The notes under the pieces: model-generated
What the model saw: the letters and a program-made list of their open reading frames with translations, nothing else
What the model was told of the DNA's origin: nothing
The model's database searches: none
Origin: Hyphomicrobiales bacterium
GTDB lineage: Bacteria > Pseudomonadota > Alphaproteobacteria > Rhizobiales > Xanthobacteraceae
Length of the DNA: 11,446 nt
Assembly (NCBI GenBank): GCA_016201085.1
Contig: JACQDO010000406.1
Coordinates: 1 to 11,446, forward strand
Reading direction: 5' to 3'
Made by a program: the position numbers and the translations under genes
Shown: positions 5,062 through 11,254 of the stretch, in pieces
Numbering within the stretch: the stretch's first letter is position 1
Layout: the number at the start of each line of letters is the position of its first letter

Positions 5062-7818
5062 CTATCGGCAATCGCCTGGACCGTACCAGGTCCCGCCGCT
5101 GTTGAGGCACGACAATTCGCTGGTATTGCGACGATCGTCGCAGAATACGCCGGCGCCGTTCCGGCACGAATCGCTGCGTTCGGGCGGCACGGCGGTGTAA
5201 GCGCCGAGGCTTTGCTGCGTGACGTTCGTCTTGGGCGGCTCCGGGATTGCTGGATTCGTCGGGGTGGTCTGCACCGTCGCCGGGTTGGCGATAACGGGCA
5301 TCGCCGGCTGCGTGGCGTTCATCTTGGGCAGCTCAGAGGTTCCTGGATTCGCCGTGATTGCCATCGTTCCGAATGGACTGACAACAACGGGTATCGCCGG
5401 CTGGCTCTCCATCGTGTGAGACAAGCGATTAGCCGGGCCGTTACTATTGCAGGTCGCCTGCGCTGCCGTCATGATCTGAACGTCGTTGTTGTTGACGTTG
5501 CCGTCGCCATCGAGATCGCCGCTGCAAAAGATCGGATCGGTGCACACGCCGGTTTGCGTGTAGAGCAGACCCAAGTCCGCCGCATCGATTTTTCCGTCCC
5601 GATTGAGATCGGCGCGCACGCAGATATTGAGACAATCCTGTCCAAGATTGGCCTGGATGATCGCTAGATCCTTTTCGTCGGTTTGTCCGTCGAGATGGAT
5701 GTCGTAGCGGCTGGGTCCCCGACCGTTGTAGGCTTGCCATCCCTGGATATCCGCCTGGGTGATGCGCAAGTCCAGATTGCCGTCGCCCTTGGCCTGGCAG
5801 CCGTTCTGCGCATTCGCGGAATTCATGGTGCTTTGCAGTTCCGTATTGAGCGCCTGGTAATTCATTCGGGCCGCCGGCGTCGGCAGACAGGAGGTGAGGT
5901 CCGTCTGGCCCGGAGGGCAGTTTTGCGCGAGATTGAACGCCGCGTTGTCGAGTCCCAACGGGTTCGCCGACGTCGGTGTGAGATCGTAGAGCTCCTGCGT
6001 CGTCGATGTCAGATATTCCGCCCAGGGGAACGGTTTCGCCTGACTGGAATTGGTGATCGGCTGGCTGCAGTCCAGGGTTTGCAGCGAGACAAGTTTGAAC
6101 ATCTTGTTGCGGACCGCATATTGATGCACCGGCGCCAGCGTCAGCGTGGTGCCGAGATAGGACTGAACGGCGCAGCATGAGGTAAGCTGCTTCGCCCCGC
6201 CGGGGCCGTACCAAGTGCCGCCATTGTCGATCTCGCAAAAGTCTTTGTCGCCGAACAGCGTGTCATTGCACGCATTGCCAAGCTGGCATGGATAACTACG
6301 CTTGGTCGGCACCGGACTGTAGGTCGCCACGCCTTCCTGGGTGAAGTTCGTGTTGCGGATTTCCGTCACCGACGGGGTGATGAGGAAAGGCAGCATCGGC
6401 TGACTATCGAGCGCATGGCTGGGCGGCACGACGCTGGCGATATCGACGCCGGCCAGATCGCCGAACAGCTTGTACAGATCGACGGCATTCACCATGGCAT
6501 CGACACTGCGGCCGGGCGATACCACCACCGAGCCGGCGACGATCAGCGGCACCCAGACGCCGGTCTGATAAACCGTTGTCTTCGCGCGGACCGGATTGAA
6601 CGGAGCGCGGACTGCCTGACCTTGGCTGCCATTGTCGCCGATGATGACGACCACGGTATTATCGAGATTGAGCGAAGTCAGGGTGCGTCCATCGGGTCCG
6701 AGCGTGCCGAGACCGAGCTGCGACAGCGTGCGGCCGATCTGCACGTCGGCGCCCTCGATCATCATGTTGAGCAGCGTTCGTGGCGGTGTCGCATTGCTGC
6801 AGGTGGACACGGCGTCCAAGGGGTCCGGCACCAGATCGGTTGGCGGCTTCTGCACTGGCGTGTGCATGGAATTGAAGCTCAGCGTCAGCATGCGCGGGCC
6901 GCTCTGCTGTCTCCACCAATTCACGCCGTCGTTGCCCTGGGCCTGCGTGAGATAGGTGCGGTTGATCGTCGAGCCACAAACATGATTGACGTCGACGTAA
7001 AGCGAATCGAGCACGCCGGTCAGCGCCGTGCGCGGCCACACGTAATAGCCGTTGGTGCGGCTGAAATCGGAATAGGCCGGTTCGTTGACGCGGCAAGCCT
7101 TGTTCGGAACGAAGATGCCGCCGCGCTGCAGGCAGGTGCGTGCCGGATCGGTGCCCGGGTCGGCGTTGCTCGCATCGATGATCGTGCAGCGCACGGCATC
7201 GCCCGGCGTGGTGTAGCAGGCGCCCGGCGCCGTGGTCTGGAAGTAGCCACAAACTTGACTGCCGCCGGAGTCGACGCCGCCGGCCGTCATATCGACCGAC
7301 GGAGGGCCGGCGGTCATGGCGCCCTGGAACACCGGAAAACCGCGCGTCGATGGCGCACAAAGCTGCGCCGGGTCCTGCTCGCTGCCCAGATGATATTTAC
7401 CGATCAAGGCGCTGGTGTAACCGGCCTTGGTCAAAACGCGCGGCAAGGTCGCCTCGAAAGACGAGACGTACGATTGCGGCAGATGGTTGTCGACAATCGC
7501 CGCCTCGACACCGGTCCGCAGCGGATAACGGCCGGTGAAGAATGCGGCCCGGCTGGGCGAGCATTCCGGCATCGCCCAGGCATTGGTGAATTTCACACCG
7601 CGCGCCGCGATGAGATCGATATTAGGCGTCAGCGGCGGCAGTACTCCGCCGTTGCCGAAAATCGTCAGCTTGTCGATCCCGACGTCGTCGAGGATAATGA
7701 AGATGATGTTGGGCTTGCTCGGCAGCGCATGGACCGGTTGTCCGATGCCATGCAGTGCGGCGGCGCCGATCGCCCCGGCGGTCAACACACTTACAGCAAG
7801 CTTGAGTGGCGTGCCCAT
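5062..7818 (-). CDS. Large secreted Cys-type sulfatase with dockerin-like and Cys-rich repeats
   Basis: This is a 918-residue type I sulfatase that hydrolyses sulfate esters of an unknown substrate, probably in the periplasm or outside the cell. It has a signal peptide (to about residue 31, QPVHA). Metal ligands are D44/D45 in IIFIILDDVG, and the modified Cys86 sits in CSPSRAAFFTGRYPLRTG. GKYHLG (K141, H143), GDNGSQ (D395, N396) and the VYQTGVWVPLIV segment complete the active site. The core ends near 500-640. Then come four Ca-binding-like loops (starting about 679, 706, 737, 768; DLNRDGKIDAADLG is the best), two 31-residue Pro/Thr-rich tandem repeats, and a C-terminal Cys-rich module also present at about 201-242 and 511-548. 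Usual sulfatases are 450-600 residues. The ATG at 7818 has an AGGGGG Shine-Dalgarno; the GTG at 7854 lacks a usable one. Confidence 0.93.
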   Translation of the reverse strand: MGTPLKLAVSVLTAGAIGAAALHGIGQPVHALPSKPNIIFIILDDVGIDKLTIFGNGGVLPPLTPNIDLIAARGVKFTNAWAMPECSPSRAAFFTGRYPLRTGVEAAIVDNHLPQSYVSSFEATLPRVLTKAGYTSALIGKYHLGSEQDPAQLCAPSTRGFPVFQGAMTAGPPSVDMTAGGVDSGGSQVCGYFQTTAPGACYTTPGDAVRCTIIDASNADPGTDPARTCLQRGGIFVPNKACRVNEPAYSDFSRTNGYYVWPRTALTGVLDSLYVDVNHVCGSTINRTYLTQAQGNDGVNWWRQQSGPRMLTLSFNSMHTPVQKPPTDLVPDPLDAVSTCSNATPPRTLLNMMIEGADVQIGRTLSQLGLGTLGPDGRTLTSLNLDNTVVVIIGDNGSQGQAVRAPFNPVRAKTTVYQTGVWVPLIVAGSVVVSPGRSVDAMVNAVDLYKLFGDLAGVDIASVVPPSHALDSQPMLPFLITPSVTEIRNTNFTQEGVATYSPVPTKRSYPCQLGNACNDTLFGDKDFCEIDNGGTWYGPGGAKQLTSCCAVQSYLGTTLTLAPVHQYAVRNKMFKLVSLQTLDCSQPITNSSQAKPFPWAEYLTSTTQELYDLTPTSANPLGLDNAAFNLAQNCPPGQTDLTSCLPTPAARMNYQALNTELQSTMNSANAQNGCQAKGDGNLDLRITQADIQGWQAYNGRGPSRYDIHLDGQTDEKDLAIIQANLGQDCLNICVRADLNRDGKIDAADLGLLYTQTGVCTDPIFCSGDLDGDGNVNNNDVQIMTAAQATCNSNGPANRLSHTMESQPAIPVVVSPFGTMAITANPGTSELPKMNATQPAMPVIANPATVQTTPTNPAIPEPPKTNVTQQSLGAYTAVPPERSDSCRNGAGVFCDDRRNTSELSCLNSGGTWYGPGDCR
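5217..5409 (-). repeat. Tandem 93-bp repeat inside the sulfatase gene
   Basis: Two imperfect copies, 5221-5313 and 5314-5406, have a period of exactly 93 bp (31 codons). Each encodes a QPA[IM]PV... unit with NP at unit positions 19-20 and PK[MT]N[AV]T at the end. The best-conserved stretch (GACGTTCGTCTTGGGC against GGCGTTCATCTTGGGC on the plus strand) starts each unit. It forms a Pro/Thr-rich linker before the last Cys-rich module. Confidence 0.85.
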
Positions 7819-7868
7819 GTTCGCCCCCTGACTGGCGCCGTTCGTCAGCGCCACCCTCCCAAAGCGGT

Positions 7869-7874
7869 ATTATA
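7869..7874 (-). promoter_or_regulatory. Candidate -10 element upstream of the sulfatase gene
   Basis: A perfect TATAAT lies on the minus strand 51 bp before the chosen ATG. No recognisable -35 hexamer sits 16-18 bp upstream, so an activator or another sigma factor would be needed. The surrounding ATTATAAT is palindromic, so the match also reads on the other strand. Confidence 0.25.
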
Positions 7875-7940
7875 ATGTTAGCCTATTGACGCGGGCAGAC
7901 AAGCGCGTTGCACGTTCCAAGTGGGGAAGTTCAAAGAGTT

Positions 7941-8537
7941 TTATTTCTTGCGGAAACGGTCGAGGCGGACGACTTCGCCACCGCCGCCGCTGGGCTTGTC
8001 GGGTCCCGGATCGGGCACCGCCGCCGCGCTGGTCGAGCTTTCCGTCACGGTGACGTTCTGCGGGATCGAGGGCACGCGCTTGTTTTTGCCCGGTTTGTCA
8101 TGCGTCCGCTCATGCTTCGATGTCTGCCCCGCTGCCGGCAGCTTCTCCTGTGCATTGGCCGGCGCCTGCCGTTCCTGGCTTTCGGAGATCTCCTCGAACT
8201 GCAGGCCGAACTGCACCGACGGGTCGTAGAAACCGGTGATCGCCTCGAACGGAATGGCCAGCCGCTCGGTGACGCCGCCGAACGACAGGCCGACCTCGAA
8301 GGCCTGCTCGTCCACCGCCAGGTCCCAGAACTGGTGCTGCAGGATGATGGTCATTTTTTCTGGATGCTGTGCGCGCAGCCGGTCCGACATGCGCACGCCG
8401 GGGGCATGGGTGTCGAACTCGATGAAAAAGTGGTGGTCGCCCGGCAGGCCTTTCTTGGCGACGTCGCCCAGCACGTTGCGCACCACGCCGCGCAGCGCCT
8501 GCTGGGTCAGGAGATCGTAACGGATTTGGTCGGCCAT
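7941..8537 (-). CDS. sspB: ClpXP adaptor SspB (alphaproteobacterial type)
   Basis: SspB is a cytoplasmic adaptor that binds the N-terminal part of the ssrA tag and tethers tagged proteins to the ClpX N-domain for ClpXP degradation. It is 198 residues long. The folded substrate-binding domain covers about residues 1-120: IRYDLLTQQALRGVVRNVL, GDHHFFIEFDTHAPGVRMSDRL, EKMTIILQHQFWDLAVDEQAFEVGLSFGG, and RLAIPFEAITGFYDPSVQFGLQFE. A long, charged, Pro/Ser-rich, presumably flexible linker follows, ending in VVRLDRFRKK, where the ClpX-binding peptide is expected. The Shine-Dalgarno before ATG is weak. It lies just downstream of ssrA, which encodes the tag it recognises, but ssrA has its own terminator, so a separate sspB promoter is likely; I could not place it. 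Confidence 0.95.
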   Translation of the reverse strand: MADQIRYDLLTQQALRGVVRNVLGDVAKKGLPGDHHFFIEFDTHAPGVRMSDRLRAQHPEKMTIILQHQFWDLAVDEQAFEVGLSFGGVTERLAIPFEAITGFYDPSVQFGLQFEEISESQERQAPANAQEKLPAAGQTSKHERTHDKPGKNKRVPSIPQNVTVTESSTSAAAVPDPGPDKPSGGGGEVVRLDRFRKK

Positions 8538-8577
8538 GCGGGCTCGCGGAATTGCGTTTAAGGATTCGGGCCGATGC

Positions 8578-8602
8578 TAGCGCCCTGCCGGGCCGGGCGC
8601 CA
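8578..8602 (-). promoter_or_regulatory. GC-rich hairpin in the sspB leader
   Basis: On the minus strand an 8-bp stem (TGGCGCCC/GGGCGCTA with one G-U pair, 9-nt loop) lies about 40 nt before the sspB start and beyond the ssrA terminator. There is no U-tract. It may be a leader structure, an attenuator-like element or a second stop for ssrA transcripts. Confidence 0.35.
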
Positions 8603-8625
8603 CGTCGGCATCCCTGGAAAATTGT

Positions 8626-8666
8626 CCAAAAAATGAAAGTGGAGGCTTCTGTTGCCAGGTGCCTCC
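8626..8666 (-). terminator. Rho-independent terminator of ssrA
   Basis: On the minus strand a GGAGGC/GCCUCC stem (8661-8666 with 8641-8646) encloses an inner CUG-GCAA-CAG hairpin capped by a GNRA tetraloop. A U-rich tract at 8628-8640 (UUU then UUUUUU) follows. This is a classic intrinsic terminator at the end of the tmRNA transcript; the stem may also supply the 3' end of the coding piece. Confidence 0.85.
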
Positions 8667-8726
8667 GAACCCCGCCTAACCGCTGCTAAGACGGCTAGGA
8701 CTTGTAGGCTTGGTTATTCAAACCGC

Positions 8727-8765
8727 TTACGCGGCCTGAGCAACCGGAGCATAGTTGTCATTTGC
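8727..8765 (-). other. ssrA: ssrA tag-peptide reading frame
   Basis: The resume codon GCA at 8765-8763 starts ANDNYAPVAQAA, followed by UAA. With the Ala brought by the charged tmRNA, the tag is A-ANDNYAPVAQAA. The N-terminal ANDNY part is the SspB-binding side, and the terminal AA is the ClpX-recognised end. The stop codon lies in the loop of a CCGC-GUAA-GCGG hairpin, as in other tmRNAs. Confidence 0.95.
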
Positions 8766-8848
8766 AACTACGATTTGGCCCGATAACGGCGGTACCATGC
8801 CGAGCAAAAGTTCGTCCTTTACGCCCTCGTCGATCCTAGTTCGCCCCC

Positions 8849-8931
8849 GCCGGTGTAGCCCCGCAGTCCAATCTTTCGAGAGGACCAGCCCGCCGCTCGG
8901 GATGGGAGCCTCGTAAACCGAGCTACACCGG
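8849..8931 (-). other. ssrA: Intervening segment of permuted pre-tmRNA with long terminal stem
   Basis: The segment between the two mature pieces is closed by a perfect 10-bp stem: CCGGUGUAGC (8931-8922) with GCUACACCGG (8859-8850). This stem runs on from the 7-bp acceptor stem with a single mismatch between, so the precursor would form one long rod. The CC of the CCA end falls inside it. It is expected to be cut out by tRNA-type end processing, leaving two paired RNA pieces. Confidence 0.85.
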
Positions 8932-9017
8932 TGGAGGCGCCGGGTACTGCCCCCGGGTCCGAAAGGTTTATTACGACGGCCGTTTATCGCCATAGCCGGG
9001 TTGCCCCGGCACCGATC

Positions 9018-9023
9018 AATATA
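9018..9023 (-). promoter_or_regulatory. -10 element of the ssrA promoter
   Basis: TATATT on the minus strand lies 7 nt before a perfect GCCGGG-GCAA-CCCGGC hairpin (9010-8995). That places the transcription start near 9010-9011, at the foot of this 5'-terminal hairpin. No clear -35 hexamer is seen at 16-18 bp; the region there is T-rich. Confidence 0.55.
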
Positions 9024-9170
9024 GGGGCTAAAGGTTGAAGAAAAAAGAGCGGTAGGCGCAAGCGCGGTTCACCTGAAACAATTCCTATTATCGCTATGCG
9101 CCGGACGCATGACCGGGAAAATTTTATTGAACCTAGCGAGATCGGCGCGGTTATCAATTGCGCATTCAAT

Positions 9171-10970
9171 ATGAAAGATTCAGTGATGTGCTCGATGCTT
9201 CGCGCGGTTCTTGCTTGTGCTTTACTCGGTCTCGCAGCAACCGCGCTGCCGGCGGCGGCGCAGAATGAGCCATCCCGGGATGTGGGGGTGAGGAGTCCGG
9301 AACCGGGCCTTCCCAAGGAACTGGGAGCGCCGGTTCTGCCATCCGCGCTCGCGGCGCCACCGGCCGAACCCGCAGCGACATCCGTCTTACAAACGGCACC
9401 TGTTGCCCCGACCGTAGCGGAGCCCTCCGTACCGACCACAGCGGCGCCCGCCACGCCCGCGTCGGTCGTCCAACTACCGCCAGCCGATCTCGGCGTGGCG
9501 CAGAAACTGCAGGAATCGATCGCCACCCGCTTGGCCGATTTCATCGAGCGTAAGCCGGACCGGGAGGCGGTCGAAGCCTTCTATCGAGAGCGCAATTTCC
9601 AACCGATGTGGAGCGCGAAAGGGACGGCCACGCCGCGCGCCGTGGCGGTCGGCAGCTATTTGAAAAATGTCGCGAGCGAGGGACTCGATCCGAGCGACTA
9701 TCCGGTTCCCGTGTTCTCCGGCTTGGATGATGCCGACGCGGCGAGCGAGCTCAAGCTCACGCGTTCGGTGTTGACCTACGCGCGCCACGCCAGCAGCGGC
9801 CGCGTCAGCTATACGCGTGTCAGCGCCTCTATCCTTTACCCGCCGAACGCAATTGCGCCGTCGCAGGTTCTGGCTCAGCTCGCGGCGTCGGACGATGTCG
9901 CCGCCACGCTCGGCTCGTTCGAACCGCAGCATGCCGGCTTCAGGGCGCTGAAGGCGGCGCTGGCCGTGCAACGCAACGCGCCGTCGAACGAGCCCGCGCG
10001 GCGGGGCGACGCCAAGCACGTGCGCGTCGATACCGCCAGTTTGATCGTCGCCAATATGGAGCGCTGGCGCTGGCTGCCGCGCGATCTCGGCACCGCCCAC
10101 GTGATCGTCGACGTGCCGGCCTATGCGCTCGGCGTGTTCAACGACGGCAAAGAGGTCTGGCGTACCAAGATCGTGGTCGGCAAGCCGAACCTGGCGACGC
10201 CGCTGCTGAGCGAGACCATGAAATATCTCACCATCAACCCGACCTGGAACGTGCCGCCTTCGATCATCCGCAACGAATATCTGCCGAAGCTGGAACGCGA
10301 TCCCGACGCGCTCGAGCGCATTGGGCTGAAAGTCGCGCGCAACAACAACGGCTCGCTGCGCGTCTATCAACCGCCGGGTGACCGCAATGCGCTCGGCCGC
10401 ATCCGCTTCAATTTTCCCAACGTGTTCCTGGTCTACCAGCACGATACGCCGCAAAAGAGCTTTTTCGCGCGCGATGCGCGGGCGCTCAGCCACGGCTGCA
10501 TGCGCGTGCAAAATCCGGAGAAATATGCCGAGCTGCTGCTGTCGCTGTCGCAGCCGGAGGATGGCTTCACCCTCCGGCGCATCGGCAGCATGTACGGCGG
10601 CGAGGAGCGCACCATCAACCTGAAGCGACCGATTCCCGTGCACGTCACCTATCAGACCGCCGTCGTAGACGATGCCGGTCATCTGAAGACGCGCGACGAT
10701 ATCTACGGGCTCGACGCCGCCATCCTGAAACTGATGCGCGGCAACGAGCGCGCGGTCGCCGATGTGCCGATCGCGCGCGACTACAAATCGAGCAGCAAGC
10801 CGGTGATGGCGCGGCTGCCGGAACGCTCCTTATCCGGCACGCGTGCCCTGGCCGAGTTCGACGAGGATCGCTCGGATCGTGGCGGGTCATTGGTCGGCTG
10901 GGACAATTCGCGTTTCGGCGATTCTCGGGCTATGACGCGCGCGTTCCAACGCGCCGTCGGGCAGTGGTAG
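9171..10970 (+). CDS. YcbB-like L,D-transpeptidase
   Basis: This is a periplasmic peptidoglycan cross-linking enzyme that forms 3-3 bonds between meso-diaminopimelate residues. It has 599 residues. A signal peptide (LRAVLACALLGLAATALPAAAQ) is followed by a Pro/Ala-rich linker of about 70 residues. An L,D-transpeptidase scaffold domain comes next (VEAFYRERNFQPMWSAKG, then LKNVASEGLDPSDY, typical of YcbB). The YkuD catalytic domain starts near residue 311 (VIVDVPAYALGVF; then YLTINPTWNVPPSI) and has SHGCMR with catalytic Cys443. I see no peptidoglycan-binding domain, which many YcbB homologues have. A 100-residue charged tail ends the protein. The start is uncertain: ATGs at 9186 and 9195 keep the signal peptide, while the one at 9096 adds 25 residues that do not fit; none has a good Shine-Dalgarno. 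It diverges from ssrA. Confidence 0.94.
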   Translation: MKDSVMCSMLRAVLACALLGLAATALPAAAQNEPSRDVGVRSPEPGLPKELGAPVLPSALAAPPAEPAATSVLQTAPVAPTVAEPSVPTTAAPATPASVVQLPPADLGVAQKLQESIATRLADFIERKPDREAVEAFYRERNFQPMWSAKGTATPRAVAVGSYLKNVASEGLDPSDYPVPVFSGLDDADAASELKLTRSVLTYARHASSGRVSYTRVSASILYPPNAIAPSQVLAQLAASDDVAATLGSFEPQHAGFRALKAALAVQRNAPSNEPARRGDAKHVRVDTASLIVANMERWRWLPRDLGTAHVIVDVPAYALGVFNDGKEVWRTKIVVGKPNLATPLLSETMKYLTINPTWNVPPSIIRNEYLPKLERDPDALERIGLKVARNNNGSLRVYQPPGDRNALGRIRFNFPNVFLVYQHDTPQKSFFARDARALSHGCMRVQNPEKYAELLLSLSQPEDGFTLRRIGSMYGGEERTINLKRPIPVHVTYQTAVVDDAGHLKTRDDIYGLDAAILKLMRGNERAVADVPIARDYKSSSKPVMARLPERSLSGTRALAEFDEDRSDRGGSLVGWDNSRFGDSRAMTRAFQRAVGQW

Positions 10971-10997
10971 CGTTCGCTAGGCTATGACTGTGAAGCG

Positions 10998-11038
10998 CAA
11001 CGCAGGAACACGTTAATCTAGATTAACAATTTGCGTTG
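10998..11038. repeat. Nested palindrome: 16-bp perfect core with outer 7-bp arms
   Basis: GTTAATCTAGATTAAC (11012-11027) is a perfect 16-bp palindrome. It sits inside a second inverted repeat CAACGCA (10998-11004) / TGCGTTG (11032-11038). It begins 27 bp after the L,D-transpeptidase stop and well upstream of the chemotaxis gene. No U-tract follows, so an operator is as plausible as a transcription end. Confidence 0.75.
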
Positions 11039-11062
11039 TAATTCCAAATCAACACCAAATTA

Positions 11063-11089
11063 AAGCGTTTCCTCAAGTTGTGCCGGTAA
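11063..11089 (+). promoter_or_regulatory. Possible sigma-28-like promoter for the chemotaxis gene
   Basis: AAGCGTTT (11063-11070), an 11-bp spacer and GCCGGTAA (11082-11089) resemble the flagellar sigma-28 consensus (TAAAGTTT, N11, GCCGATAA). They match 5/8 and 7/8 positions at the exact spacing. It would give a leader of about 160 nt before the ATG at 11255. Not all Hyphomicrobiales have FliA, so this is tentative. Confidence 0.3.
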
Positions 11090-11148
11090 TTTTTGCGCCA
11101 AACGCGGCGAGTGACCGGACGGAATCACGATTCCCTTTCTCTTTCCAC

Positions 11149-11174
11149 TGCCGGGAACGGATGCCGGTAACGGC
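11149..11174 (+). repeat. Short 13-bp tandem repeat in the chemotaxis gene leader
   Basis: Two adjacent 13-mers, TGCCGGGAACGGA and TGCCGGTAACGGC, agree at 11 of 13 positions. The TGCCGGTAA core also occurs at 11081-11089, giving three related copies in under 100 bp. They could be binding sites for a regulator or chance. Confidence 0.5.
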
Positions 11175-11254
11175 TACTTTGCCGCCGCATGACCGCCGCG
11201 CCTGGCAAAGCGGATTGACCGGCGCTCCCGCAGCCGAATGAAAAGGACCTCGCG

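Larger units (their letters stand above)
8641..9010 (-). ncRNA. ssrA: Circularly permuted two-piece tmRNA
   Basis: tmRNA rescues stalled ribosomes, acting first as alanyl-tRNA and then as an mRNA for a degradation tag. Here the order is permuted, as in alphaproteobacteria. The acceptor piece (about 9010-8930) comes first, then an intervening segment (about 8929-8849), then the coding piece (from 8848). The 7-bp acceptor stem forms between GGGGGCG (8848-8842) and CGCCUCC (8939-8933), followed by discriminator A (8932). A 5-bp T-stem (CCGGG/CCCGG) with a 7-nt loop GGCAGUA precedes it. The coding piece begins GGGGGCGAACUAGGAUCGACG, matching the conserved tmRNA 5' end. It carries the tag frame, a hairpin with the stop codon in its loop, and an 8-bp hairpin (8675-8699). 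Exact mature ends are inferred. Confidence 0.95.

Noticed and set aside
5219..5419. A small hydrophobic plus-strand open frame (66 codons) that looks like a membrane peptide.
   Set aside because: It is the antisense reading of the 93-bp tandem repeat in the sulfatase linker; the hydrophobic repeats come from antisense Pro/Thr codons.
6415..7875. A 486-codon plus-strand open frame opposite the sulfatase.
   Set aside because: It is antisense to clear sulfatase motifs; composition is His/Arg/Ala/Gly-rich with no recognisable domain.
8727..8993. An 88-codon minus-strand open frame ending in ANDNYAPVAQAA.
   Set aside because: It runs through the tmRNA gene; only the last 12 codons before the stop are translated, as the tag. 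The rest is structured RNA.
9474..10682. A 402-codon minus-strand open frame opposite the L,D-transpeptidase.
   Set aside because: It is antisense to the YcbB-like catalytic domain, and the composition is typical of a GC-rich shadow frame.
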